From Anaeromusa acidaminophila DSM 3853 (GTDB taxonomy: Bacteria > Bacillota > Negativicutes > Anaeromusales > Anaeromusaceae), in contig NZ_KB894582.1 of the NCBI RefSeq assembly GCF_000374545.1, positions 186,001-250,000 on the forward strand: a stretch of 64,000 nt of DNA. The letters are read 5' to 3'. Shown one piece after another: positions 1-6,807 of this stretch. Below the pieces are notes generated by a model. That model saw only the letters and a program-made list of their open reading frames with translations, searched no databases and was not told the DNA's origin. The position numbers and the translations under genes were made by a program. Positions within the stretch are counted from its first letter, which is position 1. Each line of letters starts with the position of its first letter.

Positions 1-612
1 CCTTCAAGGAGATTTGAGAAGAATTTGGAACGTGTAGGAGATAACCAGTTACTTCTTGAGTGTGCCGCGATGCAAGTGAAAAACATTAATAAAACCGCCG
101 AGTTCTTATCGGATGAAGCTTTGGAAAAGACGGTTTCTTTCTTGCTTGCAGCAAAAAACATCTATGTCATCGGTGTGCGTGGCAGCTTTCCCATGGCGCA
201 TTATCTAAGTGACGGCTTAACTCGCTTAGGTACGGAATGCGAACTGATTTACCCTGAGTCGGTGCGGACGCAGTCCATTATGTCTAAATTGAACTCTGAG
301 GATGTTGTGGTTGCCATTAGTCTGCCGCGCTATGCTAAACGGACCAATGAAATTAGTCGTATCGCCAGAGAAAAAGGCGCTAAAATCATCGCCATTACAG
401 ATGGCTATTCTTCGCCGCTGGTGAGTCTGGCGGATGTCTTTTTGCCTTGCTCTTTCGAAAGTTTATCGTTTCAAAACTCACATATGGGTATTATGTTTGT
501 CGTAGAATATTTAATTACGCGCTTGGGTATTCAACGCGGGGCCGCTGCTAAACGCGGCTTGGAAGAGATTGAAAAAATTATGCCTGAACTAGATTCGAAT
601 GTATATAAATAA
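1..612 (+). CDS. MurR/RpiR-family sugar-phosphate regulator, 3' part only
   Basis: The frame is open from the first base, so the start lies outside the window; about 203 residues are visible. They form a linker helix and a SIS (sugar isomerase) domain: the first strand and loop are in NIYVIGVRGSF and the second in VVVAISLPRYAKRT, the form RpiR regulators usually show. By family knowledge the missing N-terminus would carry a helix-turn-helix, and the SIS domain would sense a phosphosugar. The TTG at base 25 is an internal codon rather than a convincing start, because the frame continues upstream with linker-like sequence. The target is unknown. The next gene is 225 bases away behind its own promoter-like sequence, so co-transcription is doubtful. 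Confidence 0.8.
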   Translation, partial: PSRRFEKNLERVGDNQLLLECAAMQVKNINKTAEFLSDEALEKTVSFLLAAKNIYVIGVRGSFPMAHYLSDGLTRLGTECELIYPESVRTQSIMSKLNSEDVVVAISLPRYAKRTNEISRIAREKGAKIIAITDGYSSPLVSLADVFLPCSFESLSFQNSHMGIMFVVEYLITRLGIQRGAAAKRGLEEIEKIMPELDSNVYK

Positions 613-677
613 GCCGTTGTTGCCCAAGCCTAATCGATATTTGTGAATGATTCCCCTCAACACGAGCATGCCTGGGC

Positions 678-706
678 TTGGCTAGGGTATTCTATGTGTT
701 TATGAT
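678..706 (+). promoter_or_regulatory. Candidate sigma-A promoter of the DUF6282-like gene
   Basis: TTGGCT (678-683) and TATGAT (701-706) are separated by 17 bases. Transcription from here would give a leader of about 120 bases that contains the hairpin at 758-788 before the start codon at 837. The -35 box is imperfect. Confidence 0.4.
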
Positions 707-757
707 AGTGCAGTGTTTGCTGGTATCTTTTGGAAGGGAACTGGCATTTGGATTGAT

Positions 758-788
758 ACACCCATGGCAACATGGGTGTCCTTTTTTT
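758..788 (+). terminator. Intrinsic terminator or attenuator in the leader of the DUF6282-like gene
   Basis: ACACCCATG pairs perfectly with CATGGGTGT around a GCAA tetraloop and is followed by CC and seven T. It sits 49 bases before the start codon at 837, so it either ends the upstream regulator transcript or attenuates the downstream gene. Confidence 0.75.
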
Positions 789-836
789 ATATATGTTTTA
801 AGAATAAATGGTGCGGTAGGTGAAGGGGATGATTTT

Positions 837-1571
837 ATGCATAGATACTTAGACATGATCGAGGAAGTTGCCACTAGTGGCGAATTTGAAAAAAAATCAG
901 ATATTGAAATGCTGACGCAAGTTGTGGAGCACGCTAAAAAAATAGGCTTTGCGGGAATTGTTTTGCGAGATGAAACCGCTTCAACCGCATTCATGTTGGA
1001 GTTTTTACATCATAAAAATGCTCTTCTTCATGATGTAAAAGGAATCACGATAAATCAAAACCTAAGTGTAGAGTTTGTTAGAAAAGCTATTCTCAAGGGA
1101 GCTCAATGTGTTTGGATGGCGCCCTGCAGTGATGAGTTTCAGATTACCAATGAGATGGGAACGGTACTCCCTGAAATATATCAGCTTTTAGAGTTTATGG
1201 CCAATGCTGGCTGCATGTTGGGAATTGATTATCTTGACCCTGTAGAGGCGGAACAAATGGTGAGCTTCAGCAAAGCTAGAGGGGTGAAGCAAATCATTGT
1301 TAATGCGCATCCGCAATGTGCAGTCAAGATGCCTCTTGCTATGCAAAATCGGCTGGCTGAAGAAGGTGTGTATTTTGAACGAGATTGTTATTTTTGTGGC
1401 GATGCTGCGGAGAATGAGATCGTGGAAGAGATAATGGCTACAGGATTAGCCAACAATTTACTGCGCATAGAAGTCCGTCGAAGCCTTGACAAGGAGTTTA
1501 ACAATAGCGCAGTTCTAAGTGCAATAGAAGCAATGAATAAAAGAATATCAGGCGAAAGCTGGAGGAGATGA
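837..1571 (+). CDS. DUF6282-like TIM-barrel protein, divergent
   Basis: 244 residues from ATG 837, chosen because AGGTGAAGGGG precedes it and because a longer frame from 678 would run through the hairpin at 758-788. The body follows the DUF6282 (amidohydrolase-related) pattern: KGAQCVWMAPCSDEF near residue 93, then GVKQIIVNAHPQ near residue 150. The N-terminal D-x-H-x-H metal motif of that family is not visible, and positions that are usually TGHL and THP read GIDYL and AHP, so metal binding and catalysis are doubtful. The stop almost touches the start of the winged-helix gene at 1573, so the two are probably one transcript and may work together. Family placement is by pattern only; the substrate is unknown. 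Confidence 0.55.
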   Translation: MHRYLDMIEEVATSGEFEKKSDIEMLTQVVEHAKKIGFAGIVLRDETASTAFMLEFLHHKNALLHDVKGITINQNLSVEFVRKAILKGAQCVWMAPCSDEFQITNEMGTVLPEIYQLLEFMANAGCMLGIDYLDPVEAEQMVSFSKARGVKQIIVNAHPQCAVKMPLAMQNRLAEEGVYFERDCYFCGDAAENEIVEEIMATGLANNLLRIEVRRSLDKEFNNSAVLSAIEAMNKRISGESWRR

Positions 1572-1572
1572 A

Positions 1573-1920
1573 ATGAAAAAAGCACAAGAAAAAATAGCGA
1601 TGATTGATAATCTTATAGGATGCTATCAGCAGTTTCAGTTTCCTAAAGGCATTAATAAAGACACGGTTGTTGTCATTTTGCGCACTCTTGCACAATACCC
1701 TGAGAACGAGAGCGGGTCAGCAAAAGATATTAGTGATGCTTTGGGAATATCACAATCAACATTACGTAAATACTTTTCTTTTTTGGTATATGAAAAGTTT
1801 CTTGATTATGAATTGCACTATGTGAAAGTGGGACCGCCAATCAAAAAATATAGCTTGAATCTTACTTGCAATCTTTTTCTGGAGAGGCAGTCTAAGACAG
1901 TAGATAGAGCCTATTACTAA
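1573..1920 (+). CDS. Stand-alone winged-helix DNA-binding protein
   Basis: 115 residues, one base after the previous stop, with GGAGGAGATGA as ribosome site. A helix-turn-helix is readable at about residues 48-80 (AKDISDALGISQSTLRKYFSFL) followed by a wing with V-G-x-P-I-K-K-Y. This resembles the C-terminal output domain of CitT/DcuR-type response regulators, which end in a V-G-R-P-x-x-x-Y wing. No receiver or ligand domain is present. It probably regulates its own operon or partners the DUF6282-like protein; that is inference. Confidence 0.6.
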   Translation: MKKAQEKIAMIDNLIGCYQQFQFPKGINKDTVVVILRTLAQYPENESGSAKDISDALGISQSTLRKYFSFLVYEKFLDYELHYVKVGPPIKKYSLNLTCNLFLERQSKTVDRAYY

Positions 1921-1983
1921 TGGCCCGAAGTGCTTAGCGGAGATAGGGCGCTGTTTGTTCTCTTGTAAATCAGGGGGTATTTT

Positions 1984-2043
1984 AGTGTTCGACACTCCAA
2001 GGGGCGATGGTACCATCTGGACGAAGGTAGCCAAAGTCTTCGT
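1984..2043 (+). ncRNA. Possible structured RNA with three hairpins before a terminator
   Basis: Three short hairpins lie in series: AGTGT/ACACT (1984-1996), the perfect palindrome GATGGTACCATC (2006-2017) and ACGAAG/CTTCGT (2021-2043). They are followed at 2058-2096 by a terminator. This could be a 3' UTR of the winged-helix gene, a small RNA, or an attenuated leader. No known class was recognised. Confidence 0.25.
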
Positions 2044-2057
2044 TTTGGTTAAAAAAA

Positions 2058-2096
2058 TACGCTGCCAAAAGATTAAACTTTTGCAGCGTGTTTTTT
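2058..2096 (+). terminator. Intrinsic terminator upstream of the nucleotidase gene
   Basis: ACGCTGC(C)AAAAG pairs with CTTTTGCAGCGT around ATTAAA, followed by G and a T-run. One C is bulged. Confidence 0.7.
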
Positions 2097-2105
2097 GTTG
2101 TCTGC

Positions 2106-2132
2106 AAAGGAATTGTTCAGTAGTATCTAGAA
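2106..2132 (+). repeat. Bipartite intergenic motif, copy 1
   Basis: AAAGGAATTG, seven bases, GTATCTAGAA. Both ten-base halves and the spacer length are identical in the copy at 5245-5271. It starts 69 bases before the start codon at 2175. Confidence 0.5.
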
Positions 2133-2174
2133 AAGCAAAGCATAGTTTTTAATAAAGAAATACGGAGGCGGAAG

Positions 2175-3083
2175 ATGGCCGTTTCATTAGAAGGAAAATT
2201 AGTTATTGCTATATCTTCACGGGCGCTCTTTGATTTGGATGAGAGCAACCTGGTTTTTGAGAACGAGGGCGAAGCCGCTTATACGGAGTATCAAATTCAG
2301 CATGAGAACGAAGCCCTTGCTGAAGGGGTAGCTTTTCCCTTAATCAAGCGTCTATTGGATCTGCGGCATCCGAAAACAAACGAGGCGCTGGTAGAAATTA
2401 TTCTGATCTCTAAAAACGATCCTAATACAGGGTTGCGCGTATTCAATGCGATTGAGACGTACGGCATGGGGATTACGCGCGCCGCCTTTACACGCGGCAG
2501 AACGCCTTATAAATACTTGCAATCCTTTGGAGCTGACTTGTTCTTATCCGCCAACGCAGAGGATGTAAAGCTGGCTCTTGAAAACGGTCATGCCAGTGCG
2601 GCGATTTACAAAGGTTCCTACCTCGAACAGCTGGATGACGCAGGGGAAATCCGGATTGCCTTTGACGGGGATGCGGTGCTCTTCAGCGATGAAGCGGAGC
2701 GGGTATTTCAAGCGGACGGTCTAGCGGCTTTTAAGCGGCACGAAACGGAAAAAAGCGAAGAGCCTTTAGGGGCGGGGCCGTTTAAGTCCTTTTTGGCGGC
2801 GTTGAACAATTTGCAAAAAATATTTGCGGACCAGAGAGAAAAACCCATTCGGACGGCTTTGGTGACGGCGAGGGACGCCCCGGCGCATAAGCGGGCCATT
2901 AAAACATTGCGCGCCTGGGGCGTCAGCGTCGATGAGGCGTTCTTTTTAGGCGGGCTGGATAAGGCGGCTGTCTTGGAAAGCTTTCGACCGCACATCTTTT
3001 TTGATGATCAACAAACGTATTGTCTCAGCGCCTCGAAGGTAGTGCCTACAGGACATGTGCCAAGCGGCGTGAAAAACGGATGA
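2175..3083 (+). CDS. Cytosolic 5'-nucleotidase family protein
   Basis: 302 residues from ATG with GGAGGCGG before it. The start LVIAISSRALFDLDES and the late ALVTARDAPAHKRAIKTLR and HIFFDDQ segments match the NT5C1-type 5'-nucleotidase family (Pfam 5_nucleotid), HAD-fold enzymes that remove phosphate from nucleoside monophosphates. A middle acidic segment (IAFDGDAVLFSDEAERV, near residue 160) carries the conserved F-D-G-D-A. No signal peptide, so cytoplasmic. The gene stands alone, with a terminator and the bipartite motif upstream and a reverse-strand gene downstream. Preferred nucleotide cannot be read from sequence. Confidence 0.75.
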   Translation: MAVSLEGKLVIAISSRALFDLDESNLVFENEGEAAYTEYQIQHENEALAEGVAFPLIKRLLDLRHPKTNEALVEIILISKNDPNTGLRVFNAIETYGMGITRAAFTRGRTPYKYLQSFGADLFLSANAEDVKLALENGHASAAIYKGSYLEQLDDAGEIRIAFDGDAVLFSDEAERVFQADGLAAFKRHETEKSEEPLGAGPFKSFLAALNNLQKIFADQREKPIRTALVTARDAPAHKRAIKTLRAWGVSVDEAFFLGGLDKAAVLESFRPHIFFDDQQTYCLSASKVVPTGHVPSGVKNG

Positions 3084-3120
3084 AATCTGTTTTCAAAGAT
3101 AGGAATAAGGTATTGAGCCT

Positions 3121-5124
3121 TTATTGAGGGGCCTTGCAAACCCGGTTGCGACCATTGCTTTTAGCGACGTATAAAGCGGCGTCGGCCCGAGACAGCAGTG
3201 CTTCAAAAGTGTCGTCCGTGTCGAGCTTTTGTGCGGCTCCAATGCTGCAGGTGATGGTTGTTGTTGCATCTGAGGATACGGCGAATTGAGCGTGCTCCAA
3301 TGATTTTCTGATGCGTTCTCCTAAAATCCAAGCTTGCTCTAGCGTTGTTTCCGGAAGAAGCAGGGCAAATTCTTCTCCCCCTAAGCGGCTCAAGCAATCT
3401 TGAGGACGAATGAGAGATAAGCAGTGCTGCGCAAATTTTTGCAGCAGCAAATCGCCGGCCGCATGTCCGGCAGTATCGTTTACCTGTTTGAAATAATCGA
3501 TGTCAAGCATTAAAACGGAAATGGGCTTGGTGTAGCGAGCGGCGCGAGCCAATTCTTTTTTTGCAATTTCAAAAAAGTGACGGCGATTAGTAAGCCCGGT
3601 TAGCTCATCTGTTGTAGCAAGTGCGTGCAGTTTTTCTTGCAATGATTTTCTCTCGGTTATATCTTCCATGACAACAATAAAAAAACGGTTGGTATGCTTG
3701 CTGGTAACCGGAGAAATTAATATGCTTGCCCAATAAAGAGTTCCGTCTTTTTTGCGGTTTAGCAGTTCGTTTCTCCAACTTTCACCCGCTAAAACCGTGC
3801 TCCATAAATGGCGGTAGGTTGTTTGCGGCGTTTGTCCTGACTTTAAAAGGCTGATTTTTTTACCTGCAACCTCTTGAGAAGAATACCCTGTCATGGTGGT
3901 AAAACTGTCATTTGCATATTGAATTCGGCTTTGTATATCGGTAATGATGATTGCGGCTATGCTGCTGTCTACAGCGGCTTTAAACATAAGCAAATTTTGA
4001 GATAAACGATAGCGTTGGTCTACTCCGCCTAAGACTGTTAATAACAGGAAAAGCGCGAGCGCTTCAACCCACATGCTGGAAAGCGTTTGCCACCAGAGGC
4101 TGCTTAGATCTACTATGAAAATAAGGCGCCACGGCGTATCTTCAATGTCCATCGCAAAAACTTTCCAACCGGCTATATCATGGTATTGATTAGCAGGCAG
4201 TGTTAGAAGCGTACTTGCACTTGCCTGCAATGGAGGCGGCAGCAAATCTTGCAATTGAGGAACTTTCGTTTCTGCTAACCTGTCCTGAACTGGATCAGCC
4301 AAAACATTTCCGTGATTATCAACTAATAAGGGAGTGCCTATTTCTAAGCCTGGGCCGCTCAAATATTGGCGTAAGCTGCCAAGGGTGAAGTCAATGCCAA
4401 CCATAGCCCTAAAGTGATCCTGTTTATCAAACACAGGGGCGACAAGGGAGGTCATCAATCCTTTGCCGGCTTCGTCTACATAAACTTCATGCCAACGCAG
4501 CAAGCGCTGGGGGTTTTTATCTGGTTTGGTTTCGGTAAACAGCGGGTGGGTCATCCAAACGTCAGACCACAAGAGAGCTTGAGGTTCAAAGGGGTACATA
4601 TTAATAAAATAATTTGCGGAATAGTAGTAGATCCAAGTGGCGCTTGGCACTTGTTGCTTAATATCCTTTAATAAGGGATTAAGCCGCAAGGCAAGCTCTA
4701 TTTCGTTTGCTTTGGAGCTTGCCGCCTCGGGAAGCGTACCGCCGCCAACCAAATAGCTGCAGTCTTCTTTTTTTAGTTGCGCAGGGAGCGTTTGTAGGGA
4801 GTAGCTTTTTTTATCTGGATTTTCTTTTAAAGCCAAGAATAAGGGATGCAGGGAAGAAGGTCGGTTTTCAGAAAAATTTTCCTGAGCTACATGTTGTAAA
4901 ATGCGCAGATGATTGGCGGCATTCGTAGAAGCGTCGCCAATGGACGTTTGCACCGTCAGCAGGTTTCTTTCCGCAATATCCAAAGAGGAATTTATACGGA
5001 AGGCTAATAGATTATCAAAGCTAGCCACTGCTATCAAAAATAGAAGGAGGTAGACAAACAGTAACAGGCGGCGGGATATGAGCATGTACAAATCGTCTGC
5101 CATTTTCGTTGCTTTCATAGCCAT
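3121..5124 (-). CDS. Membrane diguanylate cyclase (Cache-like sensor, PAS, GGDEF)
   Basis: 667 residues; ATG follows AGGAGGAGT. Order: membrane helix at about 18-38, a large extracytoplasmic domain to about 345 that fits a double-Cache sensor, a second membrane helix at about 348-368, a PAS domain at about 375-495 (ITDIQSRIQYANDSF, then a PAC-like MEDITERK) and a GGDEF domain. The active-site motif is GGEEF at residues 582-586, and an inhibitory-site RPQD lies exactly five residues before it, so it should make cyclic-di-GMP with product inhibition. The external signal is unknown. Transcribed alone. Confidence 0.88.
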   Translation of the reverse strand: MAMKATKMADDLYMLISRRLLLFVYLLLFLIAVASFDNLLAFRINSSLDIAERNLLTVQTSIGDASTNAANHLRILQHVAQENFSENRPSSLHPLFLALKENPDKKSYSLQTLPAQLKKEDCSYLVGGGTLPEAASSKANEIELALRLNPLLKDIKQQVPSATWIYYYSANYFINMYPFEPQALLWSDVWMTHPLFTETKPDKNPQRLLRWHEVYVDEAGKGLMTSLVAPVFDKQDHFRAMVGIDFTLGSLRQYLSGPGLEIGTPLLVDNHGNVLADPVQDRLAETKVPQLQDLLPPPLQASASTLLTLPANQYHDIAGWKVFAMDIEDTPWRLIFIVDLSSLWWQTLSSMWVEALALFLLLTVLGGVDQRYRLSQNLLMFKAAVDSSIAAIIITDIQSRIQYANDSFTTMTGYSSQEVAGKKISLLKSGQTPQTTYRHLWSTVLAGESWRNELLNRKKDGTLYWASILISPVTSKHTNRFFIVVMEDITERKSLQEKLHALATTDELTGLTNRRHFFEIAKKELARAARYTKPISVLMLDIDYFKQVNDTAGHAAGDLLLQKFAQHCLSLIRPQDCLSRLGGEEFALLLPETTLEQAWILGERIRKSLEHAQFAVSSDATTTITCSIGAAQKLDTDDTFEALLSRADAALYVAKSNGRNRVCKAPQ

Positions 5125-5244
5125 ACTCCTCCTGATGGTCTTTTTGCTAATGTAATACCTAGTTCGAGCCGATGCGGGGATTTTCCTTGCATAGACAATA
5201 CTTATCTTTATAAAGTTACAAACACCTAAAACAGAAAGCTTGCG

Positions 5245-5271
5245 AAAGGAATTGCCTGGTTGTATCTAGAA
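5245..5271 (+). repeat. Bipartite intergenic motif, copy 2
   Basis: AAAGGAATTG, seven bases, GTATCTAGAA; 20 of 20 half-site bases match copy 1. It begins 68 bases before the start codon at 5313, almost the same distance as copy 1 from its gene. Confidence 0.5.
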
Positions 5272-5312
5272 GATCAATTTCCTAGACTAATGCGTGAAAG
5301 GAGCGCTGGAGC

Positions 5313-5783
5313 GTGGATTTATATACTATAGCTGTTCATGAAGCAGGGCATGCAGTGGCGTCAATACTATGGGGGAGGCAGGTTGAATATGTGACAATCG
5401 CGCCGAGGGGCGACCTTCTCAGTGAGTGTAATAACGGCGGGCTGCTTTTTTCTTTAGAGGATTCTCAAGAGGTAAACGGGCAGCGTTTGTTTCGGGAAGG
5501 CGTAATCTTGTTAGCTGGCCTAGCGGCGGAAAACTTGATTTTGGGGATTCAGCCAGAAGAGTCGCGCGCCCTGGAGGATATGAAGAAGTTCGAACGCCTT
5601 CTGGGTCGAATGAGCGAGCGGCAAAAAGATGAAATGCATGACAGTGTCTGTCGCATGGCTTTTAGCACGATTGGCGCGCCCATGACGCAGCGGCATATTA
5701 TAGCCGTTGCGGAGGAATTGTTGAAGGTGAAAACACTTTCGGAGGAACAAATAAAAAACGTCATGGAAACCGCTTCTTGGTAA
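5313..5783 (+). CDS. Stand-alone M41-like (FtsH-type) zinc protease domain
   Basis: 156 residues from GTG with GAAAGGAG upstream. HEAGH at residues 9-13 is the zinc motif. LLAGLAAENLILG near 66-78 mirrors the LLGGRAAEE segment of FtsH proteases, and D89 in ALEDMKKFERL sits where FtsH has its third zinc ligand. The AAA+ ATPase and membrane segments of FtsH are absent, so only the peptidase part remains. Such short proteins are seen elsewhere but their substrates are not known to me. No signal peptide or membrane helix, so it should be cytosolic. Stop and terminator overlap. Confidence 0.7.
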   Translation: MDLYTIAVHEAGHAVASILWGRQVEYVTIAPRGDLLSECNNGGLLFSLEDSQEVNGQRLFREGVILLAGLAAENLILGIQPEESRALEDMKKFERLLGRMSERQKDEMHDSVCRMAFSTIGAPMTQRHIIAVAEELLKVKTLSEEQIKNVMETASW

Positions 5784-5794
5784 AGCGGTTTTTT
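5767..5794. terminator. Bidirectional terminator between M41-like and porin genes
   Basis: AAACCGCTT pairs with AAGCGGTTT, followed by T on the forward strand. The stop codon of the protease gene is in the loop. Porin transcripts on the reverse strand would also meet it. Confidence 0.65.
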
Positions 5795-5814
5795 CATGAC
5801 GCATAGGGAGGTCT

Positions 5815-6795
5815 TTAAAAGGTATGGCTAAGGGTGGCGACAAGTTTGCGCTTTTTTTGTCCGGTGCTTAAATACGTTTGATTGGCATACAAAATATCCA
5901 GGGAATCGCGGTTTGTAATTTTGCGGGTGAGGGCATAGTATACGCCGCGGCAGTCGTTGTCGAATCCGGTCTGTTTGCCCATATCACCGTTTTGTTCCAC
6001 GTGAAAAGTAGTAAGACAGAGTGTGTTTTTGTCATCAAGGTCATAGGCCCAGCTAGCCGCTAAGGCTTTGTTATCAGAAGCGGCATTGGACTGGGTATGC
6101 TCGGCGGAAAAGGTGCTTTTGCCAAGCTGCCAAGCGGCGTCAATCGCCCAGTGGCGGGTGCGCTCACCACTGCTGTACTGGTATTGCGCTAGGGTGCAGC
6201 CGTAGTTCAAGCCGGTGGCGGGGTGGTAGCCTGTGCGCAGGGCGTATAGTTTATTGGTTTGTCTGCCGGGGTTGTCTTCCCGCGCCGCTATGAAGTCGAA
6301 TTCCCACTTTCCCGCAGAAGCGGCGGCCGTGACGCCATCGACAAAATAAGTGCGTCCGATATAGGTGGCGGGACGGCTGTAGAGTAATTCGGTCTTGCCG
6401 ATGCTGGCTTCTTGACGGCCAATTTTACAGGTGAGATTCGGTGTTTTATAAAGAAGACCGAATTGATCCAACGTTGTCACGGCCTGACGGTCCGGGCCGT
6501 AGGCGTCATTGGCGGTATTGAAGTCAGCCAGGGCGGGCTGCGACGTGTACTCCCAGCCAAGACGCGTATACGCTGACCAATTTGACGACAGGTCTTTTTC
6601 GAACATAAGCCGCAAGGTATGCGTGATGCCGGAGATTGTTGGCTGGTCGCTATAGGAGTCTTTTTCATAGGTAGTGGAAACGTCCCCCGTAACTCGGAGC
6701 GGCGAAGCTTCTGCCGAGGCCAGAAGCAGGAAGCTGGCTGCCAATATTGGCAGCCAGGCTGTTTTTTTGTAGCGGTGTTTGTCGAAATATATCAT
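5815..6795 (-). CDS. Putative outer-membrane beta-barrel porin
   Basis: 326 residues. A signal peptide with hydrophobic core LPILAASFLLLASAEAS is followed by alternating, aromatic-rich strand segments (WSAYTRLGWEYTS, FDFIAAREDN, YGCTLAQYQYSS) and the chain ends in SHTF; a final Phe is typical of outer-membrane barrels. This fits a diderm envelope. The start codon lies 12 bases after the dipeptidase stop and has no visible Shine-Dalgarno sequence, so translation is probably coupled to the upstream gene. It is last in a three-gene reverse-strand operon with two exported peptidases, which suggests peptide uptake; that role is inference. Confidence 0.72.
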   Translation of the reverse strand: MIYFDKHRYKKTAWLPILAASFLLLASAEASPLRVTGDVSTTYEKDSYSDQPTISGITHTLRLMFEKDLSSNWSAYTRLGWEYTSQPALADFNTANDAYGPDRQAVTTLDQFGLLYKTPNLTCKIGRQEASIGKTELLYSRPATYIGRTYFVDGVTAAASAGKWEFDFIAAREDNPGRQTNKLYALRTGYHPATGLNYGCTLAQYQYSSGERTRHWAIDAAWQLGKSTFSAEHTQSNAASDNKALAASWAYDLDDKNTLCLTTFHVEQNGDMGKQTGFDNDCRGVYYALTRKITNRDSLDILYANQTYLSTGQKKRKLVATLSHTF

Positions 6796-6807
6796 AGAGT
6801 ATCGCGG

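Noticed and set aside
1981-2040. Partial resemblance to the 3' half of 5S rRNA (GCGATGGTACC...GAAGGTAG)
   Set aside because: The flanking helices and loop order of 5S rRNA are absent; only a short word matches.
1955-2152. 65-codon forward open frame
   Set aside because: It runs through the hairpins and terminator at 1984-2096, has no ribosome site and no recognisable protein content.
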